From Acanthamoeba sp. SK_2022b (Eukaryota > Discosea > Longamoebia > Acanthamoebidae): a DNA stretch of 16,761 bases. The notes under the pieces were generated by a model, which saw only the letters and a list, made by a program, of their open reading frames with translations, was not told the origin of the DNA and searched no databases. This document shows, in pieces, positions 1 to 8,355 of this stretch (position 1 is its first letter; every line of letters begins with the position of its first letter). The stretch is taken from contig JANDJZ010000870.1 in the NCBI GenBank assembly GCA_027943245.1, forward strand, positions 1 to 16,761. The letters run 5' to 3'. Made by a program: the position numbers and the translations under genes.

Positions 1-62
1 CGTGTTAGACGTAGTAGTACCGCTACACGCAGACGTTGCCAGTGGTGAAGACAGAAGCGCAC

Positions 63-1184
63 CTGCTTCTCGGGGAGGGTGAGCTGCTTCCTGTGTTGGA
101 GCTTCTCCTCGAACCGAGACATCTTTCGTTGCCGCTCCTCGGCCTCCCTCTTCTCTTTCTCCTTCAGCTTCTGCTGCCTCTCCTGCTCGCGCTCCCTCTT
201 GCGCTGCTCCAGCTGCTCCAGCTTGCTCCTCATCCTCTTTTCCTTCTCCTGGTCCTGATGCTTCTTCATCGCCTCCTTCTCTACACGAATGCGATGCTGC
301 TCGCGCTGAGACTTGGCCCGCTCTCGCTGCTTGTTCATCTCGTTGACCAGGCGGTTCGTCCTCTGTTGCTCCAGGACCTTGCCCACGGGCACCTGCTTGC
401 CCGCCTCTCGTCTCGAGCGCTTCTTTTCACTGTGAATGACCTGCGCGGGTTGGCAGGAGGCCGTGACGGTGGCTGCCGGCCACACGGGTAGCTCGGCCAT
501 CGCCAGAAGCTCATCGTGGCTGGCGACGGGCGCGGGAGGAGGAATCGATTCGACGAGGGGTGCAGGAGGAGCGGCCATCGCAGATTCAGTAGTGGCGGCG
601 GAAGTAGCGGCCGACGCGATGCTGGCCTGTCGCCGGGCGCGCCTGTTTTGCTCGAGCCGCTCCAAGATGATTCTATCGAGATCGAGCTGCTTGGCCTCAG
701 GTATGGGAGAACAAGCAGGTGGCTTCACAATGTGCGAATTGATGTTGAGCACTACGTTCTCCTTGTCGTCGTTCGGGGCCTTTGATCGCATCTCTTTGGC
801 TGCCGTAACGGCCTCCCGATTTCCCTCGAGCTGCGGGCGAACCGAAGCCGCTCTCTTTCGCATTCTCTTCTCGTCTGCGTCGGCCAGCGCAGTGACTGGT
901 TGCAGTGCAGTCGAGCGGGCCCGAGACGTGGATCTGACCTTAGATGCGGGCTTGCCCTGTGTCGTTTCCGAGATCTTCGAGGTCTTCGAAACTTTCGATT
1001 TCTTCTTCTTCTTCTTGCTGGGTGAAGACATCAGGATGGTGGCATCGGCGTAGAAGGACTCGTGCGAGTCGAACCACGCCGACCTGTTTCCTCTATCATC
1101 TTCGTCGAGTGCATTGAAATCGACATAACGAGGAGCGCTCGTAATGTCGAAACTGTCCTGCAGCGAATCGAAGTAGTTCGCCAT
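63..1184 (-). CDS. TPX2: TPX2-like spindle assembly factor, 5' exon (partial, runs off left edge)
   Basis: TPX2 proteins bind and activate Aurora A kinase and promote microtubule nucleation around chromosomes under RanGTP control. The exon reads 374 codons without a stop from ATG 1184. Residues 12-39 match the Aurora A-binding segment of TPX2: an AP pair (17-18), aromatic residues Y20 and F23, an acidic patch LDEDD (26-30) and an AWFD motif (36-39) corresponding to SWFE in animals. Lys run 57-62 is a likely nuclear signal. A KEN box lies at 141-143, a known type of APC/C degron. Residues 255-365 are a Lys/Glu/Arg-rich helix, ending in FEEKLQHRK and LPEKQ, which resemble TPX2 repeat motifs. 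The exon probably ends at 63 with a CAG|GTGCGC donor; the TCTAACA near the left edge looks like a branch point, so the next exon should start just outside the window. If there is no intron the frame also stays open to base 1. The TPX2 assignment rests on recalled family motifs. Confidence 0.8.
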
Positions 1185-1255
1185 CCTTACTCTCCACAAC
1201 TCTTTCTCGATCTCCACTCGTTATGCTGTCTTCCTCTCTCCCGTTGTGTCGCATG

Positions 1256-1293
1256 TTTTGGCGGCAAAGTTGTAACCGTCTTTCCCGCCAAAA
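1256..1293. promoter_or_regulatory. Pair of facing E2F-like sites upstream of the TPX2-like gene
   Basis: TTTTGGCGGCAAA at 1256-1268 and TTTCCCGCCAAAA at 1281-1293 both fit the E2F/DP consensus TTTSSCGS, in an inverted arrangement. They lie about 72 to 109 bp upstream of the TPX2-like start at 1184. E2F control of S-phase and mitotic genes is widespread in eukaryotes. Binding here is inferred from sequence only. Confidence 0.5.
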
Positions 1294-2038
1294 ACGAAAC
1301 GGTTCGCACGGCCAGGTTATCTTCTTGAAACAGATGCCAAACCTACAAAAACCGTTTCGGAAACAGATGCGTCGTTTTGTGCGGGTTTCCGCAGAACCAG
1401 ATACCGAAATTCCGCTTTCGGAGCAACTCGCCGCCTGATCTGCCCCCGAACTTGGCCAGTCGCCAACGGGGACTAGGTCTACCATCACCTTAGGCAGCCT
1501 CACAGGTTCACGAGGAGGGTGGCTGCGAGGTGAGAGGGACCTGGTTCGGGTCTCCCTCGAATTTCTAAGGCCCACGCCACTCCACTTCTCTTTTTTTCAT
1601 TCGCTGCCCAGCGTTGAGCCCGCACCCACACACACAGGAGAGCGGACAGTCAAAGCGAACTTAACTCGCTAGCGGACCACAGACCACAACCATAGCCGAA
1701 TCGGTACATGTGCACATCGGGGAGCTCTTCTATCCTCACCCACACTGCCTGAGGTCTCACTCTCCACTCGCTCAGTGACTCCTACAGGCCCTCAGCTGCA
1801 AACGGCGAGAAGAGTCAGAACCGAAGCCGCGACACGTTCGACCGCACTCTAACCCTAGCCCAGGTCAGTGACCTACACTTGCAGTGAGCCGCAGAATTTG
1901 GATGAGCACTGGGTTATGCTCATGTGTTCACAACGAGGTCTGACCTGCGCCAGTGTGTGACCGTGAGCGCAGAGCGGCTGCGTTCATTGAACTCTCTACC
2001 GAGCGTGGTCTACCAGTGGCCGCGTCCGCTTCATCCGC

Positions 2039-2111
2039 CCAATTGAAAAGACCCAACGCGTGCCGACCAATCGGCCAACTTTCGCTGGGCAAGGCATCCC
2101 GTGAGACCAAT
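2039..2111 (+). promoter_or_regulatory. Three CCAAT boxes upstream of the F-box-RCC1 gene
   Basis: CCAAT occurs in the same orientation at 2039-2043, 2067-2071 and 2107-2111. The last two share the longer core GACCAATCG. They are 139 to 211 bp upstream of the ATG at 2250. CCAAT boxes repeated every few helical turns are typical of NF-Y bound promoters; NF-Y binding is an inference. Confidence 0.4.
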
Positions 2112-2249
2112 CGCCTGCGCAGCGCTGCGAAAGCAACCCAGTGCAGCGCTTGCGCTTTGGGCAGCCCTAGGACAGAGCACTACTGGCCGGGAAGCAAGAA
2201 GCCAGAGGGCTCTGAGAAGAAGTGAAATCGAGTAGCGGATAGAGGGAGG

Positions 2250-4586
2250 ATGGAGGTAGAGGTGACGGAGCTGCCGATGGCAGAAGCGATGGCAGCCGAG
2301 GAGGACCCGATGGTCGACGTAGAAGTAGATGCAGAAGTGGAAGAAAGTCAAGCAAACAGCCACAATAACAACAAGAGGTGGGCCGAGGCTAGACTCGCGC
2401 CCGGCGAGCACCTGCTGAAGAGAAACAAGCGCAACGACGAGCATCCATTCTCAGAGAGCCAGGGCGAGGAGCCCGGCGGCAGCAAGGCACGGTCGCCCTG
2501 GCAGAGCTTCGAGTGCGCCGCTGCAGGCTCGATCGAGCAGGCAGCCGAGCAGAAGGAGGGCCTCACGGACTCGAACGACTCGTGGGACACACGGCCGTTC
2601 CGCATGGCCGACTTAGAACCTCTCGACAGCGAGTGGGGAGAAGGAGAGGTTCGTACCGCACTAACGTCGTTCTACGCCTGCCATTTAAAGCAGGTTTTAT
2701 TTAAATTTGTTTATTCATATTTTTCCTGTGTTTTGTTGTGTTGTTGTGTAGTCGTCCTTGGCCGAGTTGAGCGATGAAGTTTTGCTGCACGTCTTCAAGT
2801 GTGGGCTGGCGCAGGGTGACCTCCACAACGTGTCCCTCGTGTGCAGGTAATCGTCTTCCTACTTCTAATCATATCATAAAACGCTCAACGATCTGCGTGC
2901 AGACGGTGGTGGGCGTTGAGCCAAGACCACCTGCTGCGGAGGTCGTTGGGGAAGGGCAAGGTGTTCGTGCTGGGCTGTGGGCAATACGGGCAGCTCGGAC
3001 TGGGCCAGCGCGTCGACCAATTGGACAAACCGGCCCTCGTGCAAGCCCTCGACCAGGTACGCCATAGACTTCCATTGCCTCGCGAGGCGGCGATCGCCAA
3101 CTGCTGCGCGTTGTGTCTTCCAGATCAAGATCAAGCGAGTGAGCGCCGCGCGCCGGCACTCGGTGGTGATCGACTCCGAGGGTCGGGTGTATTCGTTTGG
3201 CAGTGGGGAGGACGGCAAGCTGGGGCATGGCAACGAACTCGATCAGCTGCTGCCGAAGCATATCACCTCCCTCGCCGGCCACAAGATCGTCGATGCGTCC
3301 TGCGGTATGGGATCGGCTACCCTTGACCAAATATGATCCATGCTGACGTGTCGTGTCGACAACAATTCTTTGCGTGTGCAGGGGTACACCACACGCTGTT
3401 GGTGAGCGAGGCGGGCCGCCTGTTCAGCTTCGGTTTCGCGGCATGCGGCCAACTGGGACACGGTAGCAGTGGACAACCTGGCCATCATGGCGTTTCCTCA
3501 AGCGAGGCCGTGAACTGATGTGTTCTCTGTAAATTGCACAGGCGACCAGTCCAACCGCACAGTGCCCACGGAGGTGAAGGCCCTGGCCAACGAAAAGATC
3601 GTGGCCTGCGCTGCCGGCGCTCACCATTCGCTGGCCGTGACCAACCGCGGCACGGTCTACTCCTTCGGGCTGGGCCACACCGGTACCCCCCCTGCTTGCC
3701 TGCGCGTGGCTGGGCCTGGCAGATGATGATGATGACCACGACGGTCTGCGACTTGACAGGTCAACTCGGGCACGGAGACGAGAACTTCCAGATGATCACC
3801 TACCAGCTGACGCCCAAGCTCATCACCTCCCTGCAAGGCGTCAAGATCGTGTCAGCCGCAGCGGGCTTCTTCAATTCGCTCCTCATCGCCGACGATGGCC
3901 GCGTCTTCTCCTTTGGCAGTGGCGGCAACGGTCTGCCCCCTCCCACCCAATCGCTGCCTTCCCTCCCATCTCCTCACAAAATCGACCAATGGCGACGCGT
4001 TGCGTGTTGCGCAGGCAAGTTGGGCCACGGCGATCAGGCCAATCAGCTGGTGCCGAAGCAGATCGCTGGCCTCACCTTCCACAAGGTGGTGCGGGTGTCG
4101 GCCGGCCCGTGCCACACGCTGGCGCTGACGGCCCAGGGCCGCGTGTTCTCCTTTGGCAACGGCCAGAACGGGCGCCTGGGGCACGGCAACGAGCAGTACG
4201 CCTTCGCGCCGTGCATGGTGCAGGCCCTCCAGCACGAGCGCGTGATCGACATCTCGGCTGGCGAGTGCCACTCGCTCGCGCTCACCGAGACCGGGCGCGT
4301 CTATTTCTTCGGGTAGCTGTCCCCCTCAACCGACTCGGTCGTGTTGTTGTGTCGACACACGGTTGAGCTCACGCGTGCGGGCGTGTGTCGGTGTTGATGT
4401 CGCAGATCGTCGTCGACTCATCGAGCTGCGTGTGTGTGGGCCGACAGGTCGATGGTGGCCAGTAAAGGCGAGGCCGTCACGAACAACAACTCGAACAACA
4501 ACGGCTTGCGGTGGCTGGAGGCCAGCAAGTACCACCGCGTTGTGGGGCTCGCCGCCGGCGGCACTCACAGCCTTTTGCACACCTGA
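2250..4586 (+). CDS. F-box and RCC1-repeat (seven-blade propeller) protein, nine exons
   Basis: Exons: 2250-2648, 2752-2846, 2903-3056, 3124-3304, 3382-3462, 3542-3682, 3760-3930, 4015-4312, 4448-4586, giving 552 residues with all phases consistent. Residues 1-133 are acidic and low in complexity. An F-box follows at about 134-175 (LAELSDEVLLHVF, then NVSLVCRRWW), interrupted by intron 2. F-boxes recruit SKP1 and cullin E3 ligases. From about 180 to the end there are seven RCC1 repeats, recognised by V(Y/F)SFG and (Q/K/R)LGHG signatures, enough for a full beta-propeller. The RCC1 fold is used by the Ran exchange factor and by many unrelated proteins, so this is most likely a substrate-recognition F-box protein rather than the Ran exchange factor. 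Its substrate is unknown. Intron 8 has a second in-frame acceptor after 4405 that would add 14 residues to the last blade. The gene is divergent from the TPX2-like gene. Confidence 0.93.
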
Positions 4587-4860
4587 CGGGAGAGAAAGAG
4601 CGAAAGCGAAAGCGACAACAGGAGAGCGAAGGAGAAAGAGAGAGAGAGAGGAAAGAGTAGAAGAGCAACGTGTACATACCGACGCGAAACGAGGCAGAGA
4701 GGGTGGTCATGTGCAGACAACGAGCTTGCGGCGTGTACTCTACAACACACAGTTTTTAACAAACCAAGCCACATGCACGGAAGCCTTCGGACTCTGTCTC
4801 TCCTTTGATGGAACCAGTGGAAGTGTTGATGTTTATTCGTTTATATTTTTATTTGTTTAT
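4587..4860. other. Convergent intergenic gap with polypurine tracts
   Basis: 274 bp between the ends of the F-box-RCC1 gene (plus) and the MTR3 gene (minus). It carries plus-strand GA-rich tracts at about 4588-4613 and 4631-4666 just after the RCC1 stop codon. No gene is seen. Confidence 0.6.
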
Positions 4861-4868
4861 TTATTTTT
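4842..4868 (-). terminator. AATAAA polyadenylation signals overlapping the MTR3 stop codon
   Basis: On the minus strand the stop codon TAA (4863-4861) lies inside an AAATAAATAAAC run and further AATAAA copies follow to about 4842. This suggests a very short 3' UTR. The role is inferred from the consensus. Confidence 0.45.
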
Positions 4869-6148
4869 CCGTTCGCTGGGCGTCCTCGACAGAGAGCTTC
4901 TGCGCGGCGGTCTCGAGCAGGTTCTGCCGCATCATCTGGTAGATCTTGGAGCACCCGTCGAGGCACAGCTCTATCGCCTGTAACCCCCCCCCCAACGAGC
5001 ACCGCCACACGACCGTGGCGTGAGCACAATCCCCGCGCGTGTGCGGTGGGCGACGCACCTCGGGCGCCTTGGTGTGTTCCATCTCGCCGTTCTGCACCAT
5101 CTGCGTGATTTCGTTGGCCGAAGGCATGATGGCCACCATGAGGTTGGACTGCGCGTACTTCTCCTCCGCAATCGAGGGGTCGAGCAAGATGTGCGAGTCC
5201 ACCACGCCCTAACAGAGCCTTTGTGAGTTGCCTTACTTTTTTTCAAGAAAAAAATTAATTAAAAATAAATAAAATAAATAAAAATGGAGAAATAAATAGG
5301 CATGAAATGGATACGTACGACGGAGCAGCTGGCGACGAGGTCATACATCTCGATGCCGGCATCGGCCAGCGCCAGAGACGCGGCGGTGATGGCAGCGCCC
5401 ACCATGCCGCCGCTCTCCTCGAGCACCAGGACAAAGACGTCGAGCTCGGACTTGGGGAAGGTCTCCAGTCGGAGCGACACCTCGAGGGCCTGCACCATGA
5501 GCAGGCTCAGCTCCTTCTCCTCCTTGTCCTGCGGGGGGGGGTAGCGTAGAAGTAGAGAGAGAGAGGGATAGGTGTAAGCAGTAGTGCGTCGTCCCTGCGC
5601 AGTGGGAGGCCTCGTACGGGCACGTATTTGCGTCGCTCGCCGTCCGCGGCGAACGTGGCCAGCTTGAAGAAGCAGTTGAGCTTCCCCTTCTCGCTGTACA
5701 CTGTCTTGGGCGTCTGGCGCGGGCCGTATCTACTCGCACGAGCACATAGACCGGTCGAGAGATGAGACGCCATGGCGGCACGCTACGCGCGCGGGCTAAA
5801 AGTAGGGGCAAACGTACACGCCACATATCACTTTGGTTTGATTCATCTCTATGTAGGCAGAGCCGGCAGCTTGGCTGATCACTCCCGTTTTCAGGACTGG
5901 CGAGCCCCCAATTCAAAAAAAATCGATTAAAAAAGAATTCCAAAAAATTGGAGTAAGATTCAAATGGCTTGGGGATTGGGCACGACAAGCGTACAGACGG
6001 GACGGAACTCATCGGCGGAGCGGCCATCGAGGCGCTTGCCCTCCACAAGGAAGGTGTCGGGTCGCTTCGGGGCCGGGTCGGACAGCGGCACGAAGGTCTC
6101 CACGGGCGGCACAAACCGGTACTGTCCCCTCTTCTGCTGGGCTTCCAT
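4861..6148 (-). CDS. MTR3: Exosome core subunit MTR3 (EXOSC6), RNase PH fold, six exons
   Basis: Exons in transcript order: 6148-5995, 5896-5818, 5729-5618, 5528-5319, 5208-5059, 4977-4861, giving 273 residues, close to human EXOSC6. MTR3 is one of six RNase PH-like subunits forming the ring of the RNA exosome, which processes and degrades RNA 3' to 5'. Diagnostic segments are KRLDGRSADEFRPV near the N-terminus, GSAYIEMNQTKVICGVYGPRQ, LALADAGIEMYDLV (nearly identical to the animal MTR3 segment and different from RRP41, RRP46 or RRP42), and LLDPS with EEKYAQSNLMVAIMPSANEI toward the end. Eukaryotic ring subunits are generally not catalytic; nothing here argues otherwise. Donors are mostly GTACGN. 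The upstream start is the only ATG before the conserved RLDGR block. An AT-rich intron (5209-5318) separates exons 4 and 5. Confidence 0.93.
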
Positions 6149-6274
6149 TTGTATCTGTTATGTCTAGACCTCGCTCCGACAGATGTTTCCTTGCCCGATC
6201 GTCTTCTTTTCTCTGCCGCAAAAATAAAATAAAATGGTAAATAAATAATAAAAAGAAACGCAGCGTGTAGCGGT

Positions 6275-6280
6275 TTTATT
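6275..6280 (-). terminator. AATAAA signal 9 nt after the SSB stop codon
   Basis: On the minus strand AATAAA lies at 6280-6275, immediately downstream of the TAG at 6292-6290. Poly(A) signal use is inferred; it would leave a very short 3' UTR and only about 125 bp to the MTR3 start at 6148. Confidence 0.4.
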
Positions 6281-6289
6281 CTATTGGGT

Positions 6290-7044
6290 CTATTCGAGGT
6301 TGGCGTCCTCCTTGTGTTCGACTTCGACGTCCTCGTGGCTGTCGTCGTGGCCGGCATAGTCGCCCTCCCTCTTGGAGAGAACGTTGAGATCGCCCTTAAA
6401 CTTGGGCAGGACGACCTCGCAGATGGTGCGTTCGGCACCGCTGGCGTCCTTGTAGGTGCGTGTGCTCAGGGCTCCCTCGACATACACCAACGACCTGCAC
6501 GGTGCATGACTCATATCAGGCGCAGCCAACACGCCAAGCCAAGCGCTCTTGCACATTGTGCAGCAGCCAGCAGCGGGAGGGGGGCTTACCCCTTCTTGAC
6601 GGTCTTGCATGCGGCTTGGGCGAGGTTTTCGTTGTAGATGACGATGTTGTGCCACTGCGGCTTGTTCACTCGCTCGCCCAACTTGTTGGTGTAGATCTGG
6701 TTGGTGGCCAACGGGAAAAAGGTCACAGACGTGGCACCGTCGTTGTACGTGCGCGACTTCGGTTCCGCTCCGGCATTGCCAAGCAAGATCACTTTGTTGA
6801 TGCCTCGGCTCGCCTTGGCAACAAAGGGAGCTACCGAACAAAAAAAAGGGAGAAAATGGTAAATTCCAGAAAGTACAAGCAATAATCTTAGGCCCCACGA
6901 ATTGAATTACTATGAGGGGATTCCATACTGCGTGCGGCCTCCTCACTGCGCAGGACAACACTCTAACGACTCCATGTTAATAAGACGAACTGCCAACACT
7001 ACGGAGGCCAGCAAATGACGCACCTGAAGGGCAGCTCTCCTCAT
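6290..7044 (-). CDS. Single-stranded DNA-binding protein (SSB type, probably mitochondrial), four exons
   Basis: Exons in transcript order: 7044-7024, 6962-6929, 6830-6590, 6494-6290, giving 166 residues. SSB coats single-stranded DNA during replication and repair as a tetramer of OB folds. Residues 26-36 (SRGINKVILLG), the QWHNIV block with W78, and GSLVYVEGALSTR at about 99-111 match bacterial and mitochondrial SSB in the right order and spacing. Residues 1-18 (MRRAALQSVVLRSEEAAR) are Arg-rich and amphipathic, as expected for a mitochondrial targeting peptide, and are encoded by two tiny exons of 21 and 34 nt. These two exons are placed by phase and consensus and are less certain than exons 3 and 4. 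After the OB fold the last 23 residues are strongly acidic (Asp/Glu/His), ending in NLE rather than the DIPF-like end of bacterial SSB. The PER1-type gene is divergent from it. Confidence 0.9.
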
Positions 7045-7079
7045 CTTCGCTCTCAATGTTTGTAAGAAACAGAGAAAAA

Positions 7080-7090
7080 TGGCGGGAAAA
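7080..7090 (-). promoter_or_regulatory. E2F-like site upstream of SSB
   Basis: On the minus strand TTTTCCCGCCA is found 36 bp before the SSB start codon. It shares TTTCCCGCCA with the site at 1281-1290 upstream of the TPX2-like gene. It could also influence the divergent PER1-type gene. Binding is not demonstrated. Confidence 0.5.
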
Positions 7091-7141
7091 AAAACAAGTT
7101 TGGTGGGCAAATAAAAGACGAGATATAAAAAGCAAAAGATA

Positions 7142-8355
7142 ATGGGCTTCCGTTTCTCAGAGATTGCGTCAGCAACTTTCTCTCTTTTTGGCGCTGCTCA
7201 AGCATGGTGCATTCAACTCCATGGTCTCTAAAAAACACAAGAGGATTTAATTTAGAATTTCATTTGCAAATGAATGATCCAGGCGATTTATGTCACAGTA
7301 CGAAGATGAGGTGCGAAAGGCCCGAGGTAGAGCACGCGGGCACTCCATCTGGGGTTGGCGTACATACTATCTCACGTGGAGCCTTGCGTTCCTTGCCGCT
7401 GCCTTATTTCATCTCGTACGCCCACCAGGCCTGTAGCACACCTTCTACGCGAGACCACCATAGGGTTCATCTTGTTATGCCACAGAAGGACAGCCCCGGC
7501 TCCGAGATGGCGGACTACTTTAGCATTGCACTTGCTCTCACCTACCACGCCTCCCTTGGTCTCATGCAGTACGCTCTCCTGCCCTGGCCACGGCGTGCGT
7601 GTGCATGGACGCTCCTCTCTGAGCCTCCACTCCCTGTCCGCCAAAGCTTCGCCAGGCTAAGCTCGCGATCGCTGGCTGTTCCACTGATGCTGCTTCCCGG
7701 CCTGGCGGCCTACCTCCGCTACCTCGCCGTGATGCTGCACCGATTCGACTACGGGTAGCACACTCTCACCCTCTCATCGAGCCAGACCTGGCGCAAGCCT
7801 TTAACTCAGCGTTCTGCGCAAGCTTCCACTCGGCCTTCTGTGGGGGCATAGGAGTAGGTGGCGCCGTCCTGTGGGCCGCGGCTGCCTACCGCAGGCACAC
7901 CGAACCGTACGACCATTCATTCGTGATGCCACTTCTCTTTGTCTTTGACAAACGTCGTTTTGCACGACGGCAACATCACTCAATCGACGTTCCGCTCTTG
8001 CCTCAAATCATCAAAAAGCCACGCCAAGTACATCATGTACGCCTTGATATGCTCCGCGGTGGCGGTCCCGCTCGAGCTCTACGACTTCGGGGTACGGGCA
8101 CTACACCTTCTTCTTATCATCATCAGTTGACGCGCCGTCGTGCAGGTGTTTGATGGGCACAGCCTGTGGCATGCCGCCGCGTTGGTCATGGCCCACTACT
8201 GGCAGAGGTACATCATAGCGGACCTGCGCAATGCGGCCCAAGAATCGACGGCCCAGAGGCATGAGGGCGGCGGCGTGACGCACCTGATCGTAGTCTTGGC
8301 CGCCATCGCCTACCTGCAGCTCGTGATCTTTGTCCTGCTAAAACTCAAGCTCTAG
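7142..8355 (+). CDS. PER1/PGAP3-type GPI-remodelling membrane protein, shortened N-terminus, six exons
   Basis: PER1/PGAP3 acts in the ER or Golgi to remove an acyl chain from GPI anchors and belongs to the CREST group of seven-helix membrane hydrolases. Proposed exons: 7142-7223, 7306-7415, 7486-7754, 7823-7906, 8019-8091, 8146-8355, giving 275 residues in phase. Family landmarks appear in order: SEIASATFSLF in helix 1 (6-16), LFHLKDS then MADYFS (61-77; animal family VFHTRDT...MDYF), HRFDYG (149-154), PHAKY (182-186), LELYDFGVFDGHSLWH (about 200-215; family DFPP...LDAHAIWH). The putative catalytic His63, Asp66, Asp209, His211 and His215 are kept. The N-terminal Cys-rich luminal domain of about 90 residues is absent: only 97 bp separate this start from the divergent SSB start. 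Exon 1 is the weakest part: its donor is GTCTCT, and TATAAAA at 7124-7130 is unusually near. An alternative start is ATG 7290. Exon 3 (7486-7754) could hide a small intron after about 7588. Confidence 0.78.

Larger units (their letters stand above)
1185..2249. other. Divergent intergenic region, TPX2-like / F-box-RCC1
   Basis: About 1.07 kb between two divergent start codons. No convincing gene is visible: open frames here are short and not homologous to anything I know. It holds the E2F-like pair (1256-1293), inverted AAACGGTT/AACCGTTT copies (1297-1304, 1350-1357), a direct repeat GAAACAGATGC (1327-1337, 1360-1370), AGGTC-based palindromes (1862-1874, 1936-1946) and three CCAAT boxes (2039-2111). 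A GC-rich hairpin with arms near 1533-1540 and 1549-1558 is also present. Both promoters and both 5' UTRs must lie here. Confidence 0.7.

Noticed and set aside
1531..1560. tRNA-like GGTTCGGGTCTCC stretch
   Set aside because: It resembles a T-loop, but no acceptor, D or anticodon stem of a tRNA can be folded around it; it is only a hairpin.
1096..1575. 159-codon minus-strand frame overlapping the TPX2-like start
   Set aside because: It runs in another frame over the E2F-like promoter region and the TPX2 first exon, and has no recognisable motif. The TPX2 frame has family motifs.
1850..1860. TAACCCTAGCCC telomere-like stretch
   Set aside because: A single imperfect unit, not an array; no evidence for a chromosome end or interstitial telomere.
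5341..6438. 365-codon minus-strand open frame
   Set aside because: It crosses MTR3 introns, the intergenic gap and the SSB end in frames different from the conserved proteins. A chance open frame in GC-rich DNA.
7124..7130. TATAAAA as TATA box of the PER1-type gene
   Set aside because: It is only 12 nt before the preferred start codon, so it cannot serve that start in the usual way; it would fit only if translation starts at 7290. Left undecided rather than annotated.
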